Below are positions 1 through 8,243 of a stretch of 64,000 nt of DNA, piece by piece; the stretch's first letter is position 1, and each line of letters opens with the position of its first letter. Below the pieces are notes generated by a model. That model made no database searches. It had not been told where the DNA came from and worked only from the letters and a program-made list of their open reading frames with translations. The translations under genes and the position numbers were made by a program. This DNA comes from an uncultured Erythrobacter sp. (GTDB lineage Bacteria > Pseudomonadota > Alphaproteobacteria > Sphingomonadales > Sphingomonadaceae). Location: NCBI GenBank assembly GCA_947495695.1, contig CANLZP010000003.1, forward strand, positions 248,001 through 312,000, in the 5' to 3' direction.

Positions 1-258
1 TATCGCAACCATCAGCGCGATTTTGACTGGCAGCAAAACTTTGCGGGCCAGGTTATCCAGCAGCCAGCCTTGTTCATTGGCGGGGACCGCGATCCGGCCA
101 CCTTCCTGTTCAAAGCGATCGAAGATCCGGTGGCTTTGATGAAAATGACCGCTCCGCGCAGCGAAGGGCACATTCTGCCCGGCGTAGGCCATTGGACGCA
201 GCAGGAACGGCCCAAAGAAGTGAATGAACTGCTGATTGACTGGCTAAGGCGGATTTAA
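1..258 (+). CDS. Epoxide-hydrolase-like alpha/beta hydrolase, C-terminal part
   Basis: The window opens inside this gene; 85 residues remain, in the frame that starts at base 1. The visible protein begins [10 protein letters not shown], resembling the YRN-x2-R-x-W segment of soluble epoxide hydrolases. It continues with FIGGDRD, which in alpha/beta hydrolases carries the acidic triad residue, and ends with [11 protein letters not shown], whose His would be the catalytic base. Epoxide or ester hydrolysis is therefore the likely reaction, but the nucleophile region lies outside the window. The stop is only 8 bases before the heme O synthase start, so the two are probably cotranscribed. An epoxide hydrolase has no known role in oxidase assembly, so the pairing may be incidental. 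Confidence 0.75.
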   Translation, partial: YRNHQRDFDWQQNFAGQVIQQPALFIGGDRDPATFLFKAIEDPVALMKMTAPRSEGHILPGVGHWTQQERPKEVNELLIDWLRRI

Positions 259-266
259 CCGCCTAT

Positions 267-1196
267 ATGCAGCCCGATTCCATGGAACAGACAGCTCCCC
301 TTGCACTGCCCGCCGAATGGCGAGACTTTTTCGCGCTGACCAAGCCGCGCGTGATGACACTGGTGATCTTCACCGGGATATGCGGCCTGTTGGCAGCCCC
401 TGGTTCGATCCATCCGGTGATCGGATTTGCCACCATCTTGTGCATCGCGATGGGCGCTGGTGGTTCAGCCGCGCTCAACCAGTGGTGGGAAGCGGACATT
501 GATCGCGGGATGAAACGCACCGCCAATCGGCCTTTGCCATCAGATCGTATGCAGAAAAAAGACGCGCGCGATTTCGGGATATTGCTGTCTGCGTCTTCCG
601 TCGCAATCCTGGGGCTGGCCGTTGGCTGGCTGGCAGCGTCTATTCTTGCAGCGGCGATTGTCTATTACGCGGTGATCTACACTATCTGGCTGAAGCCGCG
701 CACGCCGCAAAACATTGTGATTGGTGGCGGGGCAGGGGCGTTTCCACCGATGATCGGTTGGGTTGCCGTGACAGGCGATATCACGCTGATGCCGATACTG
801 TTGTTCGCGATCATCTTTATGTGGACGCCGCCGCACTTCTGGGCGCTCGCGCTGTTTGTGAAGATGGATTACGCAAATGTCGGTATTCCGATGATGCCAG
901 TGGTGAAGGGCGAGAGATCTACCCGCCGCCAAATCCTGGTTTATACAATCCTGCTGGCACCTGTTGCGATCGCGCCTTGGGTGATTGGTGGGACAAGCTA
1001 CATTTATGGTGTTGCCGCGATAGCATTGTCGCTTGCATTCTTTGCGCTTTCGCTTCCGGTCGCCTTACGGCAATCTGTTGAACAAGATCTGATGCGGCCA
1101 GAAAAACGTCTGTTCGCCTTCAGCATTTTGTATCTGTTCGCGCTGTTTGCAGCCTTGGTGGTCGACCGGGTGGCAGCTGGCCAAGGATGGATTTGA
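267..1196 (+). CDS. ctaB: Protoheme IX farnesyltransferase (heme O synthase)
   Basis: Inner-membrane UbiA-superfamily enzyme that transfers a farnesyl group to protoheme, making heme O for cytochrome oxidase. The 309-residue length is typical. The prenyl-diphosphate/Mg2+ motif is visible as [15 protein letters not shown] near residue 70, followed by NRPLPS. Several hydrophobic spans alternate with short polar loops, and a second conserved stretch, [13 protein letters not shown], lies near residue 190. A second in-frame ATG at 282 ([10 protein letters not shown]) is an equally plausible start. It heads a tight run with the small membrane protein, ctaG and ctaE, which fits cytochrome c oxidase biogenesis. 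Confidence 0.95.
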   Translation: MQPDSMEQTAPLALPAEWRDFFALTKPRVMTLVIFTGICGLLAAPGSIHPVIGFATILCIAMGAGGSAALNQWWEADIDRGMKRTANRPLPSDRMQKKDARDFGILLSASSVAILGLAVGWLAASILAAAIVYYAVIYTIWLKPRTPQNIVIGGGAGAFPPMIGWVAVTGDITLMPILLFAIIFMWTPPHFWALALFVKMDYANVGIPMMPVVKGERSTRRQILVYTILLAPVAIAPWVIGGTSYIYGVAAIALSLAFFALSLPVALRQSVEQDLMRPEKRLFAFSILYLFALFAALVVDRVAAGQGWI

Positions 1197-1207
1197 GGAA
1201 TTTTGCA

Positions 1208-1333
1208 ATGACCCCCGAAGAAGAAACCGAATTCCGCAAGCGTCAACGCAGCCGCAATTGGGTGGTGGGCGGTGTCCTGCTGTTTTTTGCGGTTCTGTTT
1301 TACGCGATCACGATTGTTCGCATTGGAGAATGA
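1208..1333 (+). CDS. Small single-pass membrane protein of the cox cluster (CoxF-like)
   Basis: A 41-residue open frame fills the gap between ctaB and ctaG exactly: ATG at 1208, TGA at 1331-1333, 11 bases after ctaB and 3 before the GTG of ctaG. The protein is a charged head (MTPEEETEFRKRQRSRN) followed by one hydrophobic helix (VVGGVLLFFAVLFYAITIV) and a short tail. Alphaproteobacterial oxidase operons often carry such a tiny protein at this place, usually annotated CoxF or hypothetical. Its role in assembly is inferred only from position. It falls below the usual size cut-off for gene callers. Confidence 0.8.
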   Translation: MTPEEETEFRKRQRSRNWVVGGVLLFFAVLFYAITIVRIGE

Positions 1334-1336
1334 CAA

Positions 1337-1918
1337 GTGACTGACGTGTCTGCGGCCACGATCGAACAAAAGAATATCCGCACCGGCATATATGCGATGC
1401 TGGGCGCACTGGCGATGCTGGGCATGGGTTATGCGGCGGTCCCGCTGTATGATCTGTTTTGTCGGGTGACAGGCTTTGGCGGCACCACCCAGCGCGCGAG
1501 CGAGAGCGATGCTGATATCGCCGCTCGCTTGGCCAGCAGCGCCGGCGGCAAAACCATGTCCATCCGGTTCGATGCCAGTACTGCGCGCGATGTTCCATGG
1601 TCTTTCCGGCCGACCCAGCCAACCGACACTGTCCAGATCGGCATTCGCGACATGGCGACCTATGTTGCACGCAATAACAGCAATATTCCGATCACTGGTA
1701 CGGCGACTTTCAATGTGGAGCCGGAGCAAGCGGGCAAATATTTCAACAAGATTCAGTGCTTCTGCTTTACCGAGCAGACCTTGCAGCCCGGCGAAGAAGT
1801 CCACATGCCGGTGCTGTATTACGTCGACCCTGCTGCCTTGGAAGACGAAGGCATGGATGGGGTTGAACAGATCACTTTGAGTTACACTTTCCACCGGGCA
1901 ATTGAGCCTGACAGCTAG
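1337..1918 (+). CDS. ctaG: Cytochrome c oxidase assembly protein CtaG/Cox11
   Basis: Membrane-anchored, periplasm-facing copper chaperone needed to build the CuB centre of cytochrome c oxidase subunit I. The copper ligands are visible as KIQCFCFTEQ at about residues 139-148, the CFCF motif that defines Cox11. A membrane anchor lies at about residues 17-36, followed by PLYDLFCRVTGFGG, also typical. The length of 193 residues is normal. The start is a GTG at 1337, three bases after the small upstream gene; no ATG lies nearby in frame. It is part of the ctaB-ctaE operon. Confidence 0.95.
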   Translation: MTDVSAATIEQKNIRTGIYAMLGALAMLGMGYAAVPLYDLFCRVTGFGGTTQRASESDADIAARLASSAGGKTMSIRFDASTARDVPWSFRPTQPTDTVQIGIRDMATYVARNNSNIPITGTATFNVEPEQAGKYFNKIQCFCFTEQTLQPGEEVHMPVLYYVDPAALEDEGMDGVEQITLSYTFHRAIEPDS

Positions 1919-1993
1919 TTGATGCGCATAGCCACTGGACCCGGCGGGTCTGTGGCATTAAGGGCAAATGCAACAGACCACGGGATTGAATAC

Positions 1994-2863
1994 ATGGCCG
2001 GCACTAAAAATCACGATTATCACATTCTTGAACCGGACGTATGGCCGCTGATCGGTGCCTTTGCGGCGCTGACGTTCACCAGCGGCATGGTGCTGATGAT
2101 GCACGAAATGTCATCATGGCCGATTGTTCTGGGACTGGGCATTGCGGGTCTGATCGCAACCTTCTTCAGCTGGTTCGCCAACATTGTGCGCGAAGCACAA
2201 GGCGGCGATCACACGCCGGTGGTGCAATTGCACATGCGCTACGGCATGATCTTGTTCATCGCCTCGGAAGTGATGTTCTTTGTCGGTTGGTTCTGGGCAT
2301 TCTTCGATTTCGCTCTGTTCCCAACACCGCTTCAAGTGACCGATGCGGGTACAGCAGAACAATTCACACAGACCATGTTTGGACAGGCGGGCGCTCAGGC
2401 GACCTTGGTTCCAGAGGGCATGGAAGTGCTCGACGCTTTCTCTCTGCCTTTGCTCAACACGCTGATCCTGTTGTGTTCAGGTACGACAGTTACCTGGGCG
2501 CACCATTCATTGATCCACGGTGATCGTGACGGATTGAAGAAGGGTCTGTGGGCAACGATTGCGCTGGGTGCAGTCTTCACCGCCATCCAGGCGTACGAAT
2601 ATTCGATCGCACCCTTCGTGTTTGGTCAAAACACGTACAGCTCGGCATTCTACATGGCGACCGGCTTCCACGGTTTCCACGTTCTGATCGGCACGATCTT
2701 CCTGATCGTGTGTCTCGCCCGTGCGTATAAGGGCCACTTTACCCCGCGGCAGCACTTCGGTTTTGAAGCGGCCGCATGGTACTGGCACTTTGTTGATGTG
2801 GTGTGGTTGTTCCTGTTCATCGCCGTCTATATCTGGGGCGGTTGGGGTGCTGCGGTCCATTAA
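1994..2863 (+). CDS. ctaE: Cytochrome c oxidase subunit III
   Basis: Seven-helix core subunit of the aa3-type terminal oxidase in the inner membrane. The protein begins MAGTKNHDYHILEPDVWPLIG and contains the family stretches FWAFFD, TWAHHSLIHGDRDG and GFHGFHVLIGTIFL, ending with WYWHFVDVVWLFLFIAVYIWGGWG. The 289-residue length fits. The open frame extends upstream to 1919, but the ATG at 1994 matches the conserved N-terminus of homologues. It lies 75 bases after ctaG. A strong terminator-like hairpin follows 33 bases after the stop, inside the start of the next gene. Confidence 0.95.
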   Translation: MAGTKNHDYHILEPDVWPLIGAFAALTFTSGMVLMMHEMSSWPIVLGLGIAGLIATFFSWFANIVREAQGGDHTPVVQLHMRYGMILFIASEVMFFVGWFWAFFDFALFPTPLQVTDAGTAEQFTQTMFGQAGAQATLVPEGMEVLDAFSLPLLNTLILLCSGTTVTWAHHSLIHGDRDGLKKGLWATIALGAVFTAIQAYEYSIAPFVFGQNTYSSAFYMATGFHGFHVLIGTIFLIVCLARAYKGHFTPRQHFGFEAAAWYWHFVDVVWLFLFIAVYIWGGWGAAVH

Positions 2864-3270
2864 TGGACCAAGGGACAAGTCCCGCACACGATAATGGGCA
2901 GCCCGGGATCGCTCGGGCTGCCCTTTTCGGTTTGTGCCCACAGTGCGGACAGCGCACTCTGTTTGACGGGCTGATCAAGTTTTCGGCCAAGTGCCGTGGG
3001 TGCGGCTTGGGCCTCCAACGCTTCAACGTGGGCGATGGTCCAGCGGCCTTCGTCACTTTGATAATCGGCGCGCTAACGGTGGGCTTGGCTTTGTGGCTGG
3101 ATGCCGCGGTGCGGCCGCCGTTCTGGATTCACGCACTGGTCTGGATACCCTTTACCACCATCGCTGTTTTGTGGGGCCTGCGCGTGGCCAAGGCCGGACT
3201 GCTGGTTGGCGAATATCGCAATCATGCGGGCGAGGCTGGTTCCAAAGAATTGTCGGATGATCCCTCATGA
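2863..3270 (+). CDS. DUF983 family membrane protein
   Basis: A 135-residue protein with two CxxC pairs, CPQCG (Cys25, Cys28) and CRGCG (Cys44, Cys47), followed by two hydrophobic helices; this is the DUF983 layout. DUF983 genes sit between ctaE and SURF1 in many alphaproteobacteria, so a part in oxidase assembly is assumed, but no activity is known to me. The ATG overlaps the ctaE stop as TAATG. Codons 12-21 are also the arms of a perfect hairpin followed by four T (see terminator), so expression may depend on readthrough. No good start lies between the hairpin and the first CxxC. Confidence 0.85.
   Translation: MDQGTSPAHDNGQPGIARAALFGLCPQCGQRTLFDGLIKFSAKCRGCGLGLQRFNVGDGPAAFVTLIIGALTVGLALWLDAAVRPPFWIHALVWIPFTTIAVLWGLRVAKAGLLVGEYRNHAGEAGSKELSDDPS
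2896..2927 (+). terminator. Hairpin with T-tract inside the start of the DUF983 gene
   Basis: GGGCAGCCCG (2896-2905) pairs perfectly with CGGGCTGCCC (2914-2923) around an 8-base loop, followed by TTTT. It has the form of an intrinsic terminator for the ctaB-ctaE run, yet it lies within the first 22 codons of DUF983. It could act as partial terminator or attenuator separating subunit III from DUF983/SURF1. Confidence 0.6.
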
Positions 3271-3869
3271 ATTGGCGCACTGTTCCCATTGTCCCAACGA
3301 TTGTGGTGCTGGCATGCGTGGCAACAATGGTCATGCTCGGCTTCTGGCAATTGGGCCGGATGGACGAGAAAGAAGCGCAAATCGCGCAGTACACAGCCGC
3401 TCTGCAAAGCGGTGATCTGCGCGCCTTTCCTGGCGACGATGGTGGTGCCAATAAAGAGGCGGACCTGTTCCATCCGACAGCCTTTGAATGCACCGACGTT
3501 ATCGCGCGCGAGGCCATTTCCGGGCGCAGTGCGGCTGGCCAGTCTGGCTATGCCCAGATTGTCCGTTGCCAAACGGGGCGTGGTCCGGCTGATGTGAAAC
3601 TGGGTTGGTCGGCCAGCCCGGCCTTTCCTGACTGGAACGGCGGAGTGGTGGAAGGGTTGATCGCGCCTGGCGGACGCGATGGTGCGCGGGTCCAGCTGAC
3701 GCAGCCGGTTGTTGGCCTGCAACCGCTCGCAACTCCCGACCCCAACGATCTGCCCAACAATCATCTCGCCTATGCCGGGCAGTGGTTCTTCTTCGCTCTC
3801 ACCGCTTTGGTGATCTATTTTCTGGCCTTGCGCTCTCGTGCCAAGGGGCGCGTTGAAGGCAACAATTGA
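3267..3869 (+). CDS. SURF1 family cytochrome oxidase biogenesis protein
   Basis: A 200-residue member of the SURF1 family, inner-membrane proteins that help insert heme a into oxidase subunit I. The protein has an N-terminal helix (about residues 8-24) followed by GFWQLGRMDEKEA, a soluble periplasmic middle, and a second helix near the C-terminus (WFFFALTALVIYFLAL). This two-helix hairpin with an outside domain is the family layout. The ATG overlaps the DUF983 stop as ATGA, indicating translational coupling. The length is slightly short for the family but both ends are intact. Confidence 0.9.
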   Translation: MNWRTVPIVPTIVVLACVATMVMLGFWQLGRMDEKEAQIAQYTAALQSGDLRAFPGDDGGANKEADLFHPTAFECTDVIAREAISGRSAAGQSGYAQIVRCQTGRGPADVKLGWSASPAFPDWNGGVVEGLIAPGGRDGARVQLTQPVVGLQPLATPDPNDLPNNHLAYAGQWFFFALTALVIYFLALRSRAKGRVEGNN

Positions 3870-3928
3870 GGCGGCCCAAGATGGCCTTGCTTGCTCTCGG
3901 GCGCGGCTGAGGCTAACCGCGCATCGCA

Positions 3929-5359
3929 ATGGAATATATTTCAACCCGAGGCAGCGCAGCCGCGCTCGATTTTGAAGGCGCCACATTGGCTGGTCTTGCC
4001 AGCGATGGTGGGCTGTATTTGCCGCGTGAGTGGCCCCGTTTTACACAAGCGGAAATCGCCGACATGGCGGGGCTTCCCTATGCGCAGCTGGCGGCTCGGA
4101 TCATGCAGCCGTTTGTCGGCGACTGCCTGACACAGGATGAATTGATTGAACTGTGTGAGGCTGCCTATGGGCGGTTTTCTCACAAGGCGGTTGTACCCTT
4201 GGTGCAATTGGACGAGCGGCAGTGGCTGCTTGAACTGTTCCATGGCCCGACACTGGCGTTCAAGGATGTGGCCTTGCAATTGCTGGGTCAGCTGTTTGAG
4301 AAGTTTCTGGCCCGGCGTGGCAGCAATCTGACCATTGTCGGTGCGACCAGTGGCGATACCGGATCGGCCGCGATTGATGCGGTGGCCGGGCGCGAGGGCG
4401 TGGATATATTCATGCTCCACCCCAATGGCCGCATCAGCGATGTGCAGCGCCGCCAGATGACTACGGTGCGCGCGCCCAATGTTCACAATATCGCGATTGA
4501 TGGCAGCTTTGATGATGCCCAGGCGATGGTGAAGCGCATGTTCAATGACGCGCAGATGACCTCGCGCTTCAACATTGGCGCGGTCAACTCGATTAATTGG
4601 GCGCGATTGATGGCGCAGATTGTCTATTACTTTGCCGCTGCACTGCAATTGGGTGGCCCATCGCGCAAGGTCGCGTTCAGTGTTCCGACCGGCAATTTTG
4701 GTGATGTGTTTGCAGGCTATGTTGCCGCGCAGATGGGTCTGCCGATTGAGCAATTGCTGGTGGCGACCAACGTCAATGACATTTTGCATCGCGCGTTGAG
4801 CGATGGCGATTATTCCACCGGCAGCGTGACCGCAACCGCGGCCCCTTCGATGGACATTCAGGTCAGCTCCAATTTTGAACGCTTGCTGTTTGATTGCGGT
4901 GGACGCGATGGAGCAGCGATGGCGGCGCAGATGGCTGGCTTTGAATCGGACAAGGCGATGCGGCTGACCAATGCCCAGCGCGAAGGTGCCGCTGATCTGT
5001 TTACTAGCGCCCGGGCAGAGCCTGAAGATATGAACGCTGCGCTGCGCTGGGCGCGTGAACATGCTGGGCAGATTATCGATCCGCACACAGCGATTGGCCT
5101 GCATGCTGCCTTGACCAGCGATATTGATCCGGCTGTACCGATGGTCACCTTGGCCACCGCCCATCCGGCCAAATTCTCTGACGCGGTAGAACGCGCAACC
5201 GGAGTGCGGCCACAATTGCCAACCCGCATTGGCGATCTGATGTCGCGTGAAGAAGCCTACACCGAACTGCCAGGCGAATATGATGCGGTGCGCAGCTTTA
5301 TCGAGGAGCGGGCAAGCTTATCAAATGGCGGCCCTTCTGAAGCTGGCCCTGCCGCCTGA
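3929..5359 (+). CDS. thrC: Threonine synthase
   Basis: PLP-dependent enzyme converting O-phosphohomoserine to threonine, the last step of threonine synthesis. The protein starts MEYISTRGSAAALDFEGA and contains HGPTLAFKDVALQLLG, whose Lys112 is the expected PLP Schiff-base lysine, then GATSGDTGSAAIDAVAGR, the phosphate-binding loop, and VPTGNFGDVFAGY. The 476-residue length matches the long bacterial/fungal-type ThrC. It follows SURF1 after 59 bases, an arrangement common in Sphingomonadales. Its stop TGA overlaps the ATG of the methyltransferase. Confidence 0.95.
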   Translation: MEYISTRGSAAALDFEGATLAGLASDGGLYLPREWPRFTQAEIADMAGLPYAQLAARIMQPFVGDCLTQDELIELCEAAYGRFSHKAVVPLVQLDERQWLLELFHGPTLAFKDVALQLLGQLFEKFLARRGSNLTIVGATSGDTGSAAIDAVAGREGVDIFMLHPNGRISDVQRRQMTTVRAPNVHNIAIDGSFDDAQAMVKRMFNDAQMTSRFNIGAVNSINWARLMAQIVYYFAAALQLGGPSRKVAFSVPTGNFGDVFAGYVAAQMGLPIEQLLVATNVNDILHRALSDGDYSTGSVTATAAPSMDIQVSSNFERLLFDCGGRDGAAMAAQMAGFESDKAMRLTNAQREGAADLFTSARAEPEDMNAALRWAREHAGQIIDPHTAIGLHAALTSDIDPAVPMVTLATAHPAKFSDAVERATGVRPQLPTRIGDLMSREEAYTELPGEYDAVRSFIEERASLSNGGPSEAGPAA

Positions 5360-6249
5360 TGGCCACGCTTAAGCGCAATCCCCAATTGATCATTGGCACC
5401 GGGTGGGACGATTACCGCCTGCTCGACAGTGGGCATGGCCGCAAATGGGAAAGCTTTGGCAAGCATCGCTTTATCCGGCCAGAGCCTCAGGCGATGTGGG
5501 CACCGCGCCATGCCGAATGGTCTGCCGAAAGCGAATTCATTCCTGGTTCTGACGAGGATGGTGGTGGTCGGTGGACCACGTCTCCGCTGCTCGAGACAGA
5601 TGGGTGGCCGTTGGCGTGGGATGATGTGCGCTTTACCGCTCAGCCAACGCCCTTCCGTCATCTGCAATTCTTTGCCGATATGGCACCCGTGTGGGATTGG
5701 ATGCGCGATCAGCTGGGCGATGCCGCAGATGCTGAAACGCTCAATCTGTTCGGATATACCGGTGTCGGGTCGCTTGCGCTCAGCCGTCATGGCCGTGTGA
5801 CCCATGTCGATGCATCGAAGAAGTCGGTTGCCCAGGCACGCGAGAACGCTGCCCTATCGAAGATGGAAGATCGTCCGATCCGCTGGATGGTCGATGATGC
5901 TGCCAAATTTGTCGCTCGTGAGGTTCGAAGAGAGCGGCGCTATGACGGGATTATTCTGGATCCACCAAAATTTGGCCGCGGACCAAAGAACGAAACCTGG
6001 CGGTTGGAAAATGACTTGCCAGAATTGCTGGGCGATTGCCGCAAGCTGCTGGATGCCAACAGCCGTTTCTTGTTCCTGACGGTTTATGCTGTGCGCATGA
6101 GCAGCCTGGCGCTGGCCGGATTGGTCAACGAATTGTTTGCCGATTTGCCCGGCACGATCGAGCATGGCGATCTGGTGGTTCAAGAATCGGGCGAGGATGC
6201 GCGCATGCTCCCCACAGCTATCTTCGCGCGATGGAGCAATTCAGGCTAA
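5359..6249 (+). CDS. Class I SAM-dependent methyltransferase, RlmI-like
   Basis: A 296-residue Rossmann-fold methyltransferase. Motif I reads NLFGYTGVGSLALSRHG (about residue 131 on), motif II is THVDASKKSVAQARENA, and motif IV is DGIILDPPKFGRGPK. This DPPKF version is typical of RlmI/RlmK-type 23S rRNA cytosine or guanine methyltransferases. The PUA domain of full-length RlmI is absent, so the rRNA substrate is a guess. It is coupled to thrC by a one-base TGATG overlap and is followed 12 bases later by the FolB-like gene. Confidence 0.85.
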   Translation: MATLKRNPQLIIGTGWDDYRLLDSGHGRKWESFGKHRFIRPEPQAMWAPRHAEWSAESEFIPGSDEDGGGRWTTSPLLETDGWPLAWDDVRFTAQPTPFRHLQFFADMAPVWDWMRDQLGDAADAETLNLFGYTGVGSLALSRHGRVTHVDASKKSVAQARENAALSKMEDRPIRWMVDDAAKFVAREVRRERRYDGIILDPPKFGRGPKNETWRLENDLPELLGDCRKLLDANSRFLFLTVYAVRMSSLALAGLVNELFADLPGTIEHGDLVVQESGEDARMLPTAIFARWSNSG

Positions 6250-6261
6250 GCCGAGCAGACT

Positions 6262-6633
6262 ATGACCGATTCGTTGATCCTTGAAGTTGCCGATTTCGAA
6301 CACAATGTCCTGACCGGCATTTACTCGGAGGAAACGGGCAATCCGCAACCCTTGCGGATCACCATTTCTGTTCGTTTGACCGTGGCCGACCGGTACGAGC
6401 CGGATACGCCGCTGGAAGCCAGCAAGAACTATATGGATTTGAAATTCGCGGCGAGCGATGCCTTGCCCGAAGGGGTTCATTTCAAGCTGATCGAAGCAGT
6501 GGCGGATCACATTTGCGACACGCTGTTCGTGCAGGATGCCCGGGTAGAGGCCGTGACGGTCAAGATCGTCAAGCTGGCCATTGCCGAGGCGGATGAGAAG
6601 ATCGGCATGACCTTGCACAGAGAGCGCCGCTGA
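6262..6633 (+). CDS. folB: Dihydroneopterin aldolase family protein
   Basis: A 123-residue protein of the T-fold aldolase/epimerase type, which splits 7,8-dihydroneopterin to the hydroxymethyl-pterin in folate synthesis. The N-terminus ILEVADFEHNVLTGIYSEE is the family opening, and SKNYMDLKFAASDAL followed by HFKLIEAVADHICDTLF matches the substrate-binding middle. No other folate gene is adjacent; it sits in front of the moa genes, and both pathways handle pterins. It is separated by one base from the next gene. The symbol is given on family similarity; some paralogues have other pterin substrates. Confidence 0.75.
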   Translation: MTDSLILEVADFEHNVLTGIYSEETGNPQPLRITISVRLTVADRYEPDTPLEASKNYMDLKFAASDALPEGVHFKLIEAVADHICDTLFVQDARVEAVTVKIVKLAIAEADEKIGMTLHRERR

Positions 6634-6634
6634 T

Positions 6635-6952
6635 ATGTCTCAGGCGGTTCTTGCGATACAGAACTTGCCTGCCAATGCGGTTGAAGCCGCAGCGCAATTT
6701 CACGCCAATGATCTGCCCAAGGTTCAGGCTTTGCTGCAGGGCGGGCTGGCGGCCGTTGCGATTGTGATGCCAAGCGCGCCCCGCGATCACGATGATTGGC
6801 GCCGAGCCATTGCGCGCGATCTGGCCCGGGCTCACGCACCCCAAAGGATCAATCTGACGGCAGGCGCGGACGCTGACGCGGTCGACAGCATGCTGGCATA
6901 TTTGAGGGATGCGCAAGGCATCACTGGGCAGTATCTTCCGACCCATGAATAA
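6635..6952 (+). CDS. Small protein of unknown function in the moa run
   Basis: A 105-residue soluble protein that I do not recognise with confidence. It has an Ala-rich alpha/beta pattern: a short hydrophobic strand (VLAIQNLP), a helix, a second strand (GLAAVAIVMPSAP), then DHDDWRRAIARDLARAHAPQRINLTAG, suggesting a small Rossmann-like fold. Similar short frames annotated only as Rossmann-fold domain proteins occur in sphingomonads. It starts one base after the FolB-like stop and its end overlaps the moaA start by 8 bases, so it is clearly in the operon. No catalytic motif is visible. Confidence 0.7.
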   Translation: MSQAVLAIQNLPANAVEAAAQFHANDLPKVQALLQGGLAAVAIVMPSAPRDHDDWRRAIARDLARAHAPQRINLTAGADADAVDSMLAYLRDAQGITGQYLPTHE

Positions 6953-7991
6953 AGTTCGCGATATCATTATGCCGCAACAGGCCGTTACGCCCCTGGTGGA
7001 TAGCTTCCAACGGCGGATCAGTTATTTACGCCTGTCGGTTACTGACCGGTGCGATTTGCGCTGCACCTATTGCATGCCCGAACGCATGCAGTTTTTGCCG
7101 CGCAAAGAAGTGCTGAGCCTGGAAGAATTGTACAAGCTCTCACTGGGTTTCATCGCGCGCGGCGTGACCAAGATCCGCATTACCGGCGGAGAGCCTTTGG
7201 TCCGGCGCGACATTGGCGATCTATTTACCGCTTTGGGCCGCAAATTGGGGCCAAAGGGGCATGGCGGGCTGGAGGAAATGACCCTCACCACCAACGCCAC
7301 GCAATTGGCGGGTCATGCAGATGCCTTGGCGCGGGCTGGGGTAAAGCGGGTCAATATCTCGCTCGACACGCTGGATCGGGCTCGCTTTGAACGATTGTCC
7401 CGGCGCGACGCCTTGCCCAAAGTGCTCGAAGGCATTGCTGCGGCGAAAGAGGCGGGTCTTAAGGTCAAGATCAACACGGTCGCGCTGAAAGGCATCAATG
7501 AAGACGAATTGCCCGGCCTGATCGCTTGGGCTCATGGCGAAGGCTTTGATCTTACCCTGATTGAGGTCATGCCGCTGGGCGAGGTTGACGAGGACCGGGT
7601 CGATCACTTCCTGCCTTTGTCTCAGGTGCGCGAGCAATTGGAAAAGCGCTGGACATTGACACCTTCCAGCCATGCCAGCGGCGGGCCTGCACGTTATGAC
7701 CAGATCGAGGAAACCGGCGGCCGGCTGGGGATGATCACGCCGCTGACCAACAATTTTTGCGCAGGATGTAACCGCATTCGGGTGACTGCAACCGGTCAAT
7801 TGTATCCCTGCCTTGGCGGCGGGGAACGGGTCGATTTGCGCGCCGCACTGCGCTCGGACCAACCAGAGGCCAATCTCGAGGCGGCCTTGATTGAGGCTAT
7901 GACAATCAAGCCTGAACGCCATCATTTCGATATTTCAGAACGCGGTGCGGATCCGGCCCAGCCGCGCCATATGTCGATGACGGGCGGCTGA
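6945..7991 (+). CDS. moaA: GTP 3',8-cyclase
   Basis: Radical-SAM enzyme making the first intermediate of molybdenum cofactor from GTP. The SAM cluster motif is VTDRCDLRCTYCMPERM (C-x3-C-x2-C) near the N-terminus; the second cluster that binds GTP is FCAGCNRIRVTATGQLYPCLG near the C-terminus. GGEPLVRRD and the terminal Gly-Gly (SMTGG) are also family marks. I use ATG 6945, which overlaps the upstream gene; ATG 6969 (MPQQAVTPL) is an alternative that loses nothing conserved. moaD follows after one base. Confidence 0.95.
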   Translation: MNKVRDIIMPQQAVTPLVDSFQRRISYLRLSVTDRCDLRCTYCMPERMQFLPRKEVLSLEELYKLSLGFIARGVTKIRITGGEPLVRRDIGDLFTALGRKLGPKGHGGLEEMTLTTNATQLAGHADALARAGVKRVNISLDTLDRARFERLSRRDALPKVLEGIAAAKEAGLKVKINTVALKGINEDELPGLIAWAHGEGFDLTLIEVMPLGEVDEDRVDHFLPLSQVREQLEKRWTLTPSSHASGGPARYDQIEETGGRLGMITPLTNNFCAGCNRIRVTATGQLYPCLGGGERVDLRAALRSDQPEANLEAALIEAMTIKPERHHFDISERGADPAQPRHMSMTGG

Positions 7992-7992
7992 C

Positions 7993-8235
7993 ATGGCTGT
8001 GACCATCTTGTTTCTGGGGCCGTTACAAGATGTAGCCGGAACGGCATCTCGCGATGCCGCCGCGCCGCTCGATTGGGCCGGATTGCTTGCGATTGTCGGG
8101 CCTGAGGTTGCTGACCAATTGCGAGATGACCGTGTCAATGTCGCCTGCGCTGGGCGAGTCTTGTCGGACAAGCAGTCGCTGCGCGCAATGGACGGAGACG
8201 AAGTGGCGCTCTTGCCTCCCGTTAGTGGGGGCTAA
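7993..8235 (+). CDS. moaD: Molybdopterin synthase small subunit
   Basis: An 80-residue ubiquitin-fold sulfur carrier. It ends in VALLPPVSGG; the C-terminal Gly-Gly is thiocarboxylated and donates sulfur to make the dithiolene of molybdopterin. The N-terminus AVTILFLGPLQDVAG is the usual first beta strand. It works as a heterotetramer with MoaE, which is encoded 8 bases downstream. Confidence 0.93.
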   Translation: MAVTILFLGPLQDVAGTASRDAAAPLDWAGLLAIVGPEVADQLRDDRVNVACAGRVLSDKQSLRAMDGDEVALLPPVSGG

Positions 8236-8243
8236 GTTGGGCC

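Noticed and set aside
3941-5215. A 424-codon open frame antisense to thrC
   Set aside because: Conserved PLP and phosphate-loop motifs are all on the plus strand; the minus frame has no motif.
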